Assembly (NCBI GenBank): GCA_964476565.1
Contig: CAYZBG010000016.1
Location: 1 to 64,000 of the forward strand
Direction: 5' to 3'
Length of the DNA: 64,000 nucleotides
Source: CAMAXB01 sp964476565
GTDB lineage: Bacteria > Verrucomicrobiota > Verrucomicrobiia > Opitutales > Opitutaceae
The notes under the pieces are model-generated. The model had not been told where the DNA came from, did no database searches, and saw nothing but the letters and a program-made list of their open reading frames with translations. Positions 33,783 to 43,046 of the stretch are shown one piece after another. A program made the position numbers and the translations under genes. Each line of letters opens with the position of its first letter. Position 1 is the stretch's first letter.

Positions 33783-35663
33783 TCAGAGTCCGGAGCCAAG
33801 GTCATCGAAGGCGCACCCGCCCCCGAAGACCCGCACGCCCACCCCGCCGGCCCCGAGAGGCGACGGATCCACCACCCGCAGGAGATGACGATGGTTGACC
33901 GCCCCGGTGAGGACGCCGCCGTCCATGCTCAGGTGAAGCGTGGCCGGTGCCGCCAGATCGACGTCGTCGGGTAAATCCACGTTGGCCAGGGTCACATACG
34001 TGCCGGACACGAGTTTGAGCAGGCCCAGTTTTCGAAACGGGTAATCGATCCGCAGCAGGTAATGATGGTTCACATCGACCGCGCGGCCGATGATGCCGGC
34101 GCTGGAGGCGCCACCGGGAACAAGGAGCGCCCGCACCTGGGCATCGGCCGCCCCGAGGGGCGGGCTGACCAGCCGCGCCACACCGGTGTGGCCGGCGGAA
34201 GGTTGCAGCCGGCCGTTCGCCACCTGCCAGGTCGTGCCGGCACTTGTCCCGGCGCTTGACCAGCCGGCCGGTACGCCGGCGGCAAAATCCTCGAAGACCA
34301 GGTCGAACCGCTGGAAATAGGCCGACGACACCCGCGTGGGAACGACGGTAACCGCGGGAGACACGACGTTCACCCCCTGACCCGCCGTACCGGTGAAAGG
34401 AAACACGCCCAACGGGGTCCACAGCTGGGCGCCGGCGATGGCGTCGATCGTGCGCGCAGCGGTGGTTCCATCCCGGTGAACCACCTGGTAGGTCAACGAA
34501 GCGGCCGTGTCGGCCGGGATCTCGCCGAGATACCGGTAGGGAGAAAACACCGCGGGATTCCACACGTACACCTCAGCCGCCCCGACATAACCGGTAGGTG
34601 CCGGCCAGGACGCCTCGGCTCCGGCTTGGTAGGTCATCGCGACCGTCTTCTTGGTCGCAACCGCGGGGTTCATCGCCTCGGGGCCATAGGCGAGCCGGCT
34701 GGTGAACCACGCGCCCGCCGGTGCCAGCACCGGGGCGACCGCCGGTGCCGTGGCGCGGCGCGCCACATTGTACTCACGGCGCCAATACCGCACATAATCA
34801 ATCCTCGCCGCAGCCGGAGCAGCAACCCCGGTCGGGGAGCCGTAGATCGGGCCGACGACGAGGACCAGCTGCAGCCCGCCATGGGTCTGGGGACCGCCGT
34901 ACGGGATGCGCGCGAGTTCCGTCAGCGCGCTGCGGGTGTCCGGCGCCGGTGCAGATGGCGGCCGGCCGCCGTAAAAAACCACCTCGTCGGGCGTCCACTC
35001 GATGCCGACCGTGATCGGATCGTCGGGACCGGGTACACACAGCGGATTCCCGCAGGCGGGATGCGGCACATCCACCTTGCGGGGTGACAGGGCGATCGAG
35101 CTGAACCGATTCTTGCCCGCGGCAACCGGTCCGGCCGCCACATCGTTGGGCGCACCCGGCACCGGTTGCGTGTGCACCAAGGCGAGGGTCACCTTGCCCG
35201 GCTCCTCTCCGTTGCAGACCACGGACAGGAAATCGCCGAGCCGGACCTCGGTCCGCCAGCCGGGAGACTGGGAGGGAATGAGGCGGATCTCATAGTAGCC
35301 ATAGGATCCTGCCTGATAGACTCCGCCGGCCGCCGACGAGCCGACGAGGCGCGCCGAGGTGAAGAGGTTGCCGTCCGTACGTCCGGTCTGCGCCACACCG
35401 GAAAGGCGAAGTCCCCGGGCATTGGCACCAAATTCGGCCAGCGCAAGCACCGCGGCATTCGCCGGCTCGTGCGTGCTGAAATCCGTGCGGAGGCTGACGT
35501 TGGACCAGCGGGTGGTGTCCAACAGGGCTCCGTTGAACTCATCGGAAAGGACGTCGTCCTTGGCATAACGGGCGTCGGCCCAGAGGGGACCGGTGCCGAG
35601 GGCAAGGGCCGCGGACAGCCGCAGGGCCGTGCGCAGTCCGCGGGAGCGGAGGTGGGTGTGCAT
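33783..35663 (-). CDS. Exported GH16-like protein lacking the catalytic motif
   Basis: A 626-residue protein with the same architecture as its neighbour: signal peptide (about 10-29), a jelly-roll domain (VLSDEFNGALLDTTRW, GSYGYYEIRLIPS, GIEWTPDEVVFYGG, IDYVRYWRREYN), an interdomain beta region, and a concanavalin-like C-terminus (RALLVPGGASSAGIIGRAVD, GGVLTGAVNHRHLLR). Where GH16 enzymes carry ExDxxE this protein has VRLGDFLSVV, so both catalytic glutamates are missing. It is probably a non-catalytic glycan-binding paralogue produced by tandem duplication, or an enzyme with altered chemistry. It is 27 nt upstream of the active GH16 gene and should be co-transcribed with it. Confidence 0.8.
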   Translation of the reverse strand: MHTHLRSRGLRTALRLSAALALGTGPLWADARYAKDDVLSDEFNGALLDTTRWSNVSLRTDFSTHEPANAAVLALAEFGANARGLRLSGVAQTGRTDGNLFTSARLVGSSAAGGVYQAGSYGYYEIRLIPSQSPGWRTEVRLGDFLSVVCNGEEPGKVTLALVHTQPVPGAPNDVAAGPVAAGKNRFSSIALSPRKVDVPHPACGNPLCVPGPDDPITVGIEWTPDEVVFYGGRPPSAPAPDTRSALTELARIPYGGPQTHGGLQLVLVVGPIYGSPTGVAAPAAARIDYVRYWRREYNVARRATAPAVAPVLAPAGAWFTSRLAYGPEAMNPAVATKKTVAMTYQAGAEASWPAPTGYVGAAEVYVWNPAVFSPYRYLGEIPADTAASLTYQVVHRDGTTAARTIDAIAGAQLWTPLGVFPFTGTAGQGVNVVSPAVTVVPTRVSSAYFQRFDLVFEDFAAGVPAGWSSAGTSAGTTWQVANGRLQPSAGHTGVARLVSPPLGAADAQVRALLVPGGASSAGIIGRAVDVNHHYLLRIDYPFRKLGLLKLVSGTYVTLANVDLPDDVDLAAPATLHLSMDGGVLTGAVNHRHLLRVVDPSPLGAGGVGVRVFGGGCAFDDLGSGL

Positions 35664-35744
35664 GGGGCAGGATAGGCGGGCCGGGGCGGCGCCGCCGCGG
35701 ACAGGCGAGGTGGAGAAAGGCGGCGATGCCGCCCGGTGATGCGG

Positions 35745-37913
35745 TCAGAACCGCTGCTCAAGCGAGAGGCGGAACCCGACGGGATCGCCCGGACCGAGCG
35801 AGCTCGGGAAGTAGAATTCGTCGGTCACGTTCGTCACGAGCAGGTTCAGGCGGGTCGGCTTGCGAAAGACCCGCAGGGTGTAGGCGGCGCGAAGGTTCAC
35901 GATGACCGCCGGATCGATGAAGAACGGATCGTTGGTCTCAAAGGCCTTGGAGCGGGAGTAGCCGCGGATCGTGCCGCCAAGCTCGAGGCCCTTCAGCCGG
36001 CCGCCCGCGAGGCGGTATGTGGCGGTAAGCTGGGCCGTGTGATACGGCGTGCGGGGCAGGATACGTCCTACGATGCCCGGGTTGCTCGGATTCTTGCTTA
36101 CCCGGGCATCCACATAGGTGTAGCCACCGACGAGCTGAAGCTGTTTGGAAACGTTGGCTGCGACGCGGAACTCCACCCCGCGAGCGCGCGATTCGCCGTT
36201 CTGTAGTTCGTAGGTGTAGTTGCCCAGCGCGTCGCTCGCCTGAAAACTTTGCCTGGCATTCTCATAGTTGATCTCAAACGCACCCAGTGCGCCGCTGACG
36301 CGTCCGCCGAAGAGGTCGTACTTCACTCCGGCATCGAGTCCCTTCGCGATCAGCGGATCGAACGGCGACTGGCTGCGGTCCTCGTTGGTGCGGAGGGTGT
36401 AGATCTGGCGGAACGATTCGGAATAATTGGCGTAGAACCCGAGGCCTCCGGCGGTGCGCCACATCAGGCCCGCCTGAGGGCTGGTCCGGGACCGCTTGGA
36501 GTCGGATGTGCGTGAGCCGGCGCGCAGATTGTCGGCGATCACGTGGACGTCCGAGTGGCGCACGCCCCCAAGGAAGAGCAGGGACTCGCTGAAGAGCGAA
36601 ACCTGGCTGAGCAGATAGTATTCGTCGGCCCATGACCGCTGGCGATTGCGTGCGGACTCAATACCGCCGGCCCGGTCGGGCACGGTACGGTTCCAGGTAG
36701 AAGGGTCGCGCAGGATCCACGGCGCTGGCGCGGGCAGCAGGGTGCCGAACGTGCCGCGCGTCCGGGCGTCGGAGGTCGTGGATACGTACTCCCAGCCGCC
36801 AACCAGGCGGATGTAATGGCGCGAAGAGAAGTCGAAGCGCCCGGCGAGATTGGCCCGGTTACTGAAGGCGCGGGAGCTTGCGACCTCGCCACTGATGCTG
36901 CGCGAAAGGGTCCCCAGCGCACCAACCCCCTGCGTCGCGCCAGCCTCCCAGGCGTCGGACTCGCGCCGCATCACGCCGCTCTCGTTGCGAAAGACAATTC
37001 GGTCGTTGAACGCATGTTCCACTACGGCGGTGTGAAGGTAGCTCTCGACGAACGTTTCGAGCCCGGGCCCCTGGGCGTTGAACGATCGCGGGATGTAGTC
37101 TGCGAAGCCGATCACCGGAATCTGGCGCTCGATCGTGCGTGGCCAGTTTGAGGCCGAGATCAGAGACATGTCGAGGTACTCACCATCCAGCTGAACGTAG
37201 GTGCGGGGGCCGATATTCCAGCGGACCGCCGGGGCGATGAACTCCTTGCGCTGGCCTTCAAAGTCCCGGTAACCGTCGCGGTCGAGCAGCGATGCATCCA
37301 CTCGGTAGGTCACCCGCTTTCCGGAGCTGAGCGGACCGGCCGAACCGAGTTCCGCACGAAAGTAGTTCCAGGAGCCGACATCGAGGCGAAGGTTGGACTG
37401 CCGCGTGGCCGATGGCTGCTTGGTCACCACGTTGATGATCCCGCCCGGGTCGATCTGGCCGTAGAGCACGGAGGCGGGGCCGTTCACGACCTCGGTGCGC
37501 GCCACGTTTGCGGAGTCGAGGTTGCGGAAGGAGACGCTGCCGTTGCGCGCGGTAAAGAATGTAGTGAATCCACGGATACTAAAGCTCTGCACATCGCCAC
37601 TAGCCGCCCGCTGCGCGGTGCCGACCGAAGGGGACAGGGCGGCGATTCCGAAGAGCTCGGTCTGACCGAAATCCTTGATCAGCTGCTCGGTCAGTACGTC
37701 CATTGACACCGGCAGTTTGTTGAGTTCGGTGGAAATTTTGGTCGCGCCGATCGAGTTCGTGGCGACGTAGCCAGCCTCCTGATTCGCCTCGATGGTGAAG
37801 GCGGGCAGCAGCACCGGGGCGGGGTCACCGGGCGGCGTCTGGGCGGAGAGTCGGAGGGAAACGGCGCAGATCAGCGGGAAGGCGGAACGGCGCCAAAGGG
37901 ACGTGAGGGTCAT
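35745..37913 (-). CDS. TonB-dependent receptor (siderophore-receptor-like family)
   Basis: A 722-residue outer-membrane receptor from ATG 37913 with a signal peptide (about 5-23). The plug follows (ISTELNKLPVSMDVLTEQLI, SFSIRGFTTFFTARNG, EVVNGPASVLYGQIDPGGI, INVVTKQPSA) and a 22-strand-type barrel ends in a terminal Phe (FRLSLEQRF). No STN domain is present, so it is not Fec-regulated like the receptor at 8565. It is divergent from a LacI regulator (38062) and upstream of the two GH16-type genes, which suggests uptake of the oligosaccharides these bind or release rather than iron. Family names based on siderophore uptake should not be taken literally. Confidence 0.92.
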   Translation of the reverse strand: MTLTSLWRRSAFPLICAVSLRLSAQTPPGDPAPVLLPAFTIEANQEAGYVATNSIGATKISTELNKLPVSMDVLTEQLIKDFGQTELFGIAALSPSVGTAQRAASGDVQSFSIRGFTTFFTARNGSVSFRNLDSANVARTEVVNGPASVLYGQIDPGGIINVVTKQPSATRQSNLRLDVGSWNYFRAELGSAGPLSSGKRVTYRVDASLLDRDGYRDFEGQRKEFIAPAVRWNIGPRTYVQLDGEYLDMSLISASNWPRTIERQIPVIGFADYIPRSFNAQGPGLETFVESYLHTAVVEHAFNDRIVFRNESGVMRRESDAWEAGATQGVGALGTLSRSISGEVASSRAFSNRANLAGRFDFSSRHYIRLVGGWEYVSTTSDARTRGTFGTLLPAPAPWILRDPSTWNRTVPDRAGGIESARNRQRSWADEYYLLSQVSLFSESLLFLGGVRHSDVHVIADNLRAGSRTSDSKRSRTSPQAGLMWRTAGGLGFYANYSESFRQIYTLRTNEDRSQSPFDPLIAKGLDAGVKYDLFGGRVSGALGAFEINYENARQSFQASDALGNYTYELQNGESRARGVEFRVAANVSKQLQLVGGYTYVDARVSKNPSNPGIVGRILPRTPYHTAQLTATYRLAGGRLKGLELGGTIRGYSRSKAFETNDPFFIDPAVIVNLRAAYTLRVFRKPTRLNLLVTNVTDEFYFPSSLGPGDPVGFRLSLEQRF

Positions 37914-38000
37914 GAGATGAAGGGGTGCGGGGTTGGACCACCAGTGCGGCGAGGAAGAGGAGAACGCGCGTTTGGTCCGGGAGGCAACGAGGCCAGTCAT

Positions 38001-38024
38001 TTAACCGTTCACAATGTGGTTCAC
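38001..38024. promoter_or_regulatory. Possible LacI-type operator in the receptor/regulator gap
   Basis: TTAACCGTTCA (38001-38011) is an imperfect palindrome of the TGAAC-N-GTTCA kind, and GTTCAC recurs at 38007 and 38019, one helical turn apart. It lies between the divergent receptor and regulator genes, as does the related site at 54816-54829 in the paralogous locus. Confidence 0.4.
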
Positions 38025-38061
38025 CCTTGTCTCCCACCGCCGCGCGGCGCAAGGCTGGGGC

Positions 38062-39102
38062 GTGAAGGATCACCTCCCGCCCTCACTGAAGGACGTGGCG
38101 CGCCGGTCAGGCTTTTCCGCGGCGACGGTCTCCTACGCGCTGCGTGGCGACACCCGCATTCCGGCAACGACGCGAGCTGCGGTGATACGCGCGGCCAAGG
38201 AACTCGGCTACCGCCACAATCGCAGGGTCGCCAGTGTGATGTCCTTCATCCGCCAGTCCCGATCCCGCCGGTATGGCGAACGGATCGCCTTCGTCTGGGT
38301 ACACACCAGCCCAAACGAAGTAGAGCGGGACACGTACCTGCGCAACCTGTACGCCGGGGCCAGGCAGCGCGCGGCGGTTCTCGGCTTTGGCGTGGATGCC
38401 TTCTGGACGTCCGCCCCAGGCATGAACGAGGAGCGCCTGCAACGTATCATCCTCGCGCGCGGCATTCGCGGGGTCATCCTTTCGCCGGTGAAAACAGACG
38501 AAGTCTCCGTCACGTTGCAGTGGGACTGGTCAGCCTTCGCCGCCGCCGTGATTGGCAACACATCTTGGACTCCGGAACTGCACCACTCCGGCCATCATCA
38601 TTACCTTGCCGTGCGCATGGCGCTGCAGGAATTGCGGGGTATGGGCCTTGAACGGCCAGCCGCCTTGCTTGAGCCCAAGAGTCATCTGCGCACCAAGCAC
38701 GCGTGGCAGGGTTCTTTCCTCACCCATCACCCCCGCGCCCCCCGCGCCGCCCGGTGGATTCGCATCCACGATCCTGACCAGGCCGAAGCCAGTGTGCGCT
38801 GGCTCGAGGAACTCGACGCGGACACGCTGATTGTCAGCGAACTCTCGCTCCTCAACACACCGGGGCTGTGGGACGTCGTGCATCGCCGCCACCTAGCCGT
38901 CATTACGCTTTATTGGAACGCGCAGGTTCCGCCCGGAATCGGCGGCATCGACCAGTGCGACGACCGCGTCGCCGCCCATGCCGTCGATCTGGTGGCCGCT
39001 CAGTTGAACAGCAACGAACTCGGTGCGCCGGAGTTTCCGCGCATGATGCTGTTCCCGGGGCGTTGGGTCGCGCCGGTACCTCCGCCGGGTGCTTTGCGCT
39101 AG
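38062..39102 (+). CDS. LacI-family transcriptional regulator
   Basis: A 346-residue regulator. The DNA-binding domain is at the N-terminus (LKDVARRSGFSAATVSYALRGD, split here as LKDVARRSGF and SAATVSYALRGD), with a hinge at YRHNRRVASVMSFIRQSR and a periplasmic-binding-protein-like ligand domain after it (RIAFVWVHTSPNEVERDTYL, RGIRGVILSPV, AAAVIGNTSW, ADTLIVSE). GTG 38062 with AAGG upstream gives the normal N-terminus; ATG 38014 is possible but would overlap the operator-like site. It is divergent from the TonB receptor at 37913 and clearly homologous to the regulator at 54840, including the shared PELHHSGHHH-type segment. It probably represses the receptor/GH16 genes until a sugar binds. Confidence 0.92.
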   Translation: MKDHLPPSLKDVARRSGFSAATVSYALRGDTRIPATTRAAVIRAAKELGYRHNRRVASVMSFIRQSRSRRYGERIAFVWVHTSPNEVERDTYLRNLYAGARQRAAVLGFGVDAFWTSAPGMNEERLQRIILARGIRGVILSPVKTDEVSVTLQWDWSAFAAAVIGNTSWTPELHHSGHHHYLAVRMALQELRGMGLERPAALLEPKSHLRTKHAWQGSFLTHHPRAPRAARWIRIHDPDQAEASVRWLEELDADTLIVSELSLLNTPGLWDVVHRRHLAVITLYWNAQVPPGIGGIDQCDDRVAAHAVDLVAAQLNSNELGAPEFPRMMLFPGRWVAPVPPPGALR

Positions 39103-39133
39103 AATCCTGGCCTTAGGGTCTGGCCCGCAAACG

Positions 39134-41638
39134 TCAGTCGGCCACCGTCTCGGCGCCGGACGGGGCGGACTCGCCGTGCGCGCCCAGCGCGGAGACGGTG
39201 AGCTCACGCGCACCGGCGGCGGCCGCGCCCAAAAGGAGGTAGCCTGGCTCGGCCGCGTTCACCACGACTTCACCCGCCTTCGCACCGGTCCAGCGCACGC
39301 GGTAGCCGGTCGCCTTCGCGACAGGCATGAAACGCACCGCGATCGTGCCGTCGCCGCGCACGGCGCCGAGCAGCGTGGGCGTCGCCGGCGGGAGGCCGCC
39401 ATCGGGCACCACCGTACGCTCGGCCGACCACGCGCTGGGGCCGCGACCGGCCACCTGACGACGGAGCCGCAGATAGTAGGTGCGGCCCGGTTCGAGCCCG
39501 TGCACCGCGAGCGCCCCTTTCTGCGCCACAGTCAGGGTCTGGTCATAGCGGCCGGAGGCCGTGCCGTACTCGAGGGTGAAGGCTTCGTCATCGGGTTCGG
39601 TCGAGTAGCCGACCATGAAACCGTCGTCGAGCGGCTCCACGTGGTTGATCACCGGAGCGGAGGATCCGGTCGCCAACGGAGCGGCGGCAGGTTCCCCGCC
39701 CAAGGCAGTGGTGTGAACGACGTAGCCGAGCGGATTCACCACCGTCGCGACCAGCGTCGCGTTCCCCGCCCCGCTAGGCGCGGGCGAGAGCGGCACGCGC
39801 ACGGGCGCCGCGCCAGGGGCGAGGTCGGGCAGCGCCGCCACGCCACCGGCCAGGGTGCGTCCATCCGCGCGACGCCACTCCCAGATCAGCCGGTGGGCGC
39901 GCAGGGTGTAGCTCGGAAAATCATCGGGGCCGCGCACGGCGACGACGGCGTGTCCGTCGACCACGCGCAGTTGGCGGAGCGGGCTGTGCAACCGCGCGAT
40001 GTCGCGCGCTGCCGCCTTGTCGCGGCGCCACAGGTCGACGATGCCCCACGAGCGCAGCTCGCCCGGAGCGGAGCCGCGATAGTTGCTGCGATAATCATTG
40101 TAGGTCCACAGGGCTGCACCGATCAGGCCCGGCCGGTCGGCCAGCGTCGCCCAGCGCTCCTCGAGTCCATCGATGCGGCTGTCGAGCGTTTCGCCAAACT
40201 GCCGCGCGCCGATCTCGGCGAGGAAGACCGGACGCCCGGGCCACTTGCGTTCGAGGGTTTCGAGCATCCCGCCGGGATTCGGTCCATACGTGTTGTGCAG
40301 GATCACGTCCGAGACCGAGATCGGGTCGTTGGTGGGGGTGTACTGGGTGCGATTGCCGCTGAAGCTCACGTAGCTGATGAGCCGGTGCGGATCGAGATCG
40401 CGGCGCACATAGTCGATCATGCTCTTCACGTAATCGTAGTGCTCGAGCAGCTCGTTGCCCACGCTCCAGCCGATGATCGACGGGTGGTTGTAGTCGCGTT
40501 CGATCATCTCGCGCAGCCACTGCTTCGTGCGCGGGTTGTCCGCCACGACGTTGGGATCGTTCTCCCCCCAGACAGGAATTTCGGTGAAGACCAAGATGCC
40601 CTTCTCGTCGAGGTAATCGAGCAGGTTGGGCGCGGAAGGCGCATGCATGATGCGCGTGAAGTTACCGCCGTAGCGCTTCATGCGGTCAACATCGAGGCGG
40701 ACGAGGTGGTCCGGCTCGGTGTTGCCGTAGGCGCGGTGGTCATGCACGCGGTTGAAGCCGACGAGGCGCACCTTCTCGCCGTTGAGGTAGAGTCCGTCGG
40801 GCTTCACCTCGACCTTGCGCACACCAAACCGGTCCGTGCGCTCATGCACTGCGGCCCCGGCCACGCGCGCGACGGTGGTCAGGCGGTACAGGTGCGGGGT
40901 GTCGAAGTGCCAGCGCCGCACGTCGGCGGCGGCGAGCGTGAACGACGCTTGGCGGCGCACCGAGCCGCCGGCGGGAACCTCGACCGTGAGGGTGGCTGCC
41001 CCGACCGGGCGATCGTCAAAGCGTGCCTCGGCCGCGAGGGCCACGGTCGCAGGGGAGGCGCCGTTGTTCTCCACCACGTAATCGAGATGCACCGTCGCGG
41101 CGCCGGTGGTGAGGTCGAGCTCGGGCCGGACGTGCTGGCGTTGCAGGCGCACCGCCTCGTTCGCGACGAGTTCGACGCTGCGGCTGATACCACCCCAAGG
41201 CCACCAGGCGCCGCGCTTGTAGGTGTTGTCCGCCATCACCGTGACCGTGTTCGGCCCGTCCCAGCGAACGAGGTCGGTGACATCGAACTCGAACGGCGTG
41301 TAACCACCCTCATGGCGCCCGAGCGCGCGTCCGTTGAGCGTCACCTCGGACGTCTCGTACACGGCGTGAAAGAGCAGGCGGACGCGCTTGCCGCGCCACG
41401 CCGACGGGACGGAGAACTCGCGCCGGTACCAGCCGCGCCCGACGTGCTGGCTGTAGGCGTTGACCGTGTCCCAGTTGCCCGGGACCGGCAGCGTGTCCCA
41501 CTCGGACATCGGCCGATCGAGCCGGCCCGCGTCGATCGTGAAGGCCCAGCGGCCGTCGAGGGACTGGCGTTCCTCGCCTGCAAACGCAGAGAGCGCACTG
41601 AGGGCAAAAAGCAACGGAGTGAGGCGGAGGAGGTTCAT
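39134..41638 (-). CDS. Exported GH2-family glycoside hydrolase with fibronectin-like C-terminus
   Basis: An 834-residue protein with a signal peptide (LLRLTPLLFALSALSAFAG). The sugar-binding domain (about 25-165, PVPGNWDTVNAYSQHVGRGW) precedes an Ig-like domain and a TIM barrel. Catalysis is shown by WSVGNE (acid/base E396) and VFLAEIGA (nucleophile E475). The C-terminal part (about 590-834) contains fibronectin-III-like domains (GLEPGRTYYLRLRRQ, KATGYRVRW). GH2 includes beta-galactosidases, beta-glucuronidases and beta-mannosidases; the hexuronate-type transporter upstream makes a glucuronidase-like role plausible. It is the last gene of the minus-strand locus headed by the receptor at 54732, although an inverted-repeat gap of 166 nt precedes it. 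Confidence 0.92.
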   Translation of the reverse strand: MNLLRLTPLLFALSALSAFAGEERQSLDGRWAFTIDAGRLDRPMSEWDTLPVPGNWDTVNAYSQHVGRGWYRREFSVPSAWRGKRVRLLFHAVYETSEVTLNGRALGRHEGGYTPFEFDVTDLVRWDGPNTVTVMADNTYKRGAWWPWGGISRSVELVANEAVRLQRQHVRPELDLTTGAATVHLDYVVENNGASPATVALAAEARFDDRPVGAATLTVEVPAGGSVRRQASFTLAAADVRRWHFDTPHLYRLTTVARVAGAAVHERTDRFGVRKVEVKPDGLYLNGEKVRLVGFNRVHDHRAYGNTEPDHLVRLDVDRMKRYGGNFTRIMHAPSAPNLLDYLDEKGILVFTEIPVWGENDPNVVADNPRTKQWLREMIERDYNHPSIIGWSVGNELLEHYDYVKSMIDYVRRDLDPHRLISYVSFSGNRTQYTPTNDPISVSDVILHNTYGPNPGGMLETLERKWPGRPVFLAEIGARQFGETLDSRIDGLEERWATLADRPGLIGAALWTYNDYRSNYRGSAPGELRSWGIVDLWRRDKAAARDIARLHSPLRQLRVVDGHAVVAVRGPDDFPSYTLRAHRLIWEWRRADGRTLAGGVAALPDLAPGAAPVRVPLSPAPSGAGNATLVATVVNPLGYVVHTTALGGEPAAAPLATGSSAPVINHVEPLDDGFMVGYSTEPDDEAFTLEYGTASGRYDQTLTVAQKGALAVHGLEPGRTYYLRLRRQVAGRGPSAWSAERTVVPDGGLPPATPTLLGAVRGDGTIAVRFMPVAKATGYRVRWTGAKAGEVVVNAAEPGYLLLGAAAAGARELTVSALGAHGESAPSGAETVAD

Positions 41639-41661
41639 TTTGGAACGAGCGGTTGAGTTTT

Positions 41662-41782
41662 AACGCAGAGACGCGAAGGCGCAGAGCTTCGGGAACTGAA
41701 AGCAGGCCTCGCCCCCAAGGTGTTGGCCAATCATGTACCTCTTGCCTCTTTGCGTCTCAGCTTCTCTGCGCCTCTGCGTTTC
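41662..41782. repeat. Imperfect inverted repeat of CGCAGAG units
   Basis: The left arm at 41662-41686 (AACGCAGAG, GACGCG, GGCGCAGAG) and the right arm at about 41747-41782 (CTCTTTGCGTCTC, CTCTGCGCCTCTGCGTTTC) are partly complementary. They can fold over about 60 nt between the MFS and GH2 genes. Similar units occur near 17.7-17.8 kb. It may be a dispersed intergenic repeat or may end transcription. Confidence 0.55.
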
Positions 41783-41804
41783 TTCCGAACTGCCGAGTTT
41801 CGGC

Positions 41805-43046
41805 TCATGCGGACGCGGCCGCCATGCGCCGCAGCCGCCAGATCAGGAAGATCGCGAGCGGATGGGCGAAGGCCATGATGTAGAAGGCAGGCGTGTAGGA
41901 GAAATGGGTGACGAGCCGGCCCACGCCGGCGTTCATGAGCATGCCGCCGACGGCGCTGCCGGCCGCGATCACGCCGAAGCAGGTCGCGACCGACCGCTGG
42001 GGAATGACATCCACCACGAGCGAGGTCAGGTTGATCAGCCAGGTCATGTGCGCGAAGACGATGACCATGCCGAGGGCGAGCGCGACATAGAGACCGTCGA
42101 CCAGGGGAACGAGCGCGGACAGCGGGATGAGGCAGGCCATCACCAGCATGACGCGCAGGCGCGCGGCGGGCGGGGCGACCTGCTTCTTGATCAGGCGGCC
42201 GGAGAACCAGCCCCCGGCAATGGCGCCGAGGTCGGCGGCGAGGAAGATCACAAAGGTGATCGAAAGCCCCACCTGGCTCACGCCCCGCGCGTCGAACAGG
42301 TACTTCGCAAACCAGAACTGATAGAAGTACCAGACCGGGTCGGAGAGCAGCCGGGCGAACATGAGCAGCCACACCTCCCGGCGGCGCAGGACGGCGCGCC
42401 AGCCCTCGGGCTTTTGGCTGACGCCCGGAGGCGGCGCGTCGGGCAGCAGGGTCTTCTCGGATTCGCGCAGGAGGGGATTCTCGCGCGGACTGCGGTAGAG
42501 CCAGAGCCAGGGGATCAACCAGATGAATCCGGCAACGCCGGTGGCGACGAAGGCCATCTGCCAACCGTAGCGGGTGGCAAGCGCGACGATGATGATCGGA
42601 GCAATGGTGGCGCCGACCGTTGCCCCGAGGGTGTAGAGACCGATGGCGATGCCGCGTTCCTTCGGGGAGAACCACTCCGATACCGCCTTGGGCGCGGCCG
42701 TCCAGTTGCCCGCCTCGCCGAGCCCGAGCAAAAAGCGGAAAACGCCGAGCGAACCGAGGGAACGCGCAAACCCCGTGAGCAGGTTGGCCGCGGACCACCA
42801 CGCCACAAATACGGCGAGCGAGGCGCGCACGCCGAAGCGGTCGACGATCCGGCCGGAGAACAGCATCGCCGCCGTGTAGGCGACGAGGAACAGGTTGACC
42901 ACGAAGGCGTAGTCCTCGTTCGAGAGCGAGAGCTCCCCCTGGATCGTCGGCGCGAGGATCGACAGCGTCTGCCGGTCGATGTAGTTGAGCACCGAGGCGA
43001 GGAAGAGCATCCCCGCGATCCACCAACGCAGGTGCGGGATCTTCAT
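41805..43046 (-). CDS. MFS transporter, hexuronate/ACS-type
   Basis: A 413-residue inner-membrane protein with twelve predicted helices and a central cytoplasmic loop (about 195-225). The N-terminal signature is anion:cation-symporter-like (LNYIDRQTLSILAPTIQ). It is followed by the MFS A-motif-type GRIVDRFGVRASLAVF and LLGLGEAGNWTAAPKAVSEW, typical of the ExuT/phthalate-transporter group. It probably imports a uronic acid or a related acidic sugar. Its ATG overlaps the stop of the upstream (alpha/alpha)6 gene by 4 nt (43043-43046), so the two are translationally coupled. Substrate assignment is by family and context only. Confidence 0.9.
   Translation of the reverse strand: MKIPHLRWWIAGMLFLASVLNYIDRQTLSILAPTIQGELSLSNEDYAFVVNLFLVAYTAAMLFSGRIVDRFGVRASLAVFVAWWSAANLLTGFARSLGSLGVFRFLLGLGEAGNWTAAPKAVSEWFSPKERGIAIGLYTLGATVGATIAPIIIVALATRYGWQMAFVATGVAGFIWLIPWLWLYRSPRENPLLRESEKTLLPDAPPPGVSQKPEGWRAVLRRREVWLLMFARLLSDPVWYFYQFWFAKYLFDARGVSQVGLSITFVIFLAADLGAIAGGWFSGRLIKKQVAPPAARLRVMLVMACLIPLSALVPLVDGLYVALALGMVIVFAHMTWLINLTSLVVDVIPQRSVATCFGVIAAGSAVGGMLMNAGVGRLVTHFSYTPAFYIMAFAHPLAIFLIWRLRRMAAASA

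Noticed and set aside
35745..37913. Siderophore uptake as the role of this receptor
   Set aside because: The family name suggests it, but LacI control and GH16-type neighbours point to a carbohydrate ligand.
39089..41656. 855-codon plus-strand frame
   Set aside because: Lies antisense to the GH2 gene with its catalytic motifs; the translation is His/Arg/Val-rich without any family.
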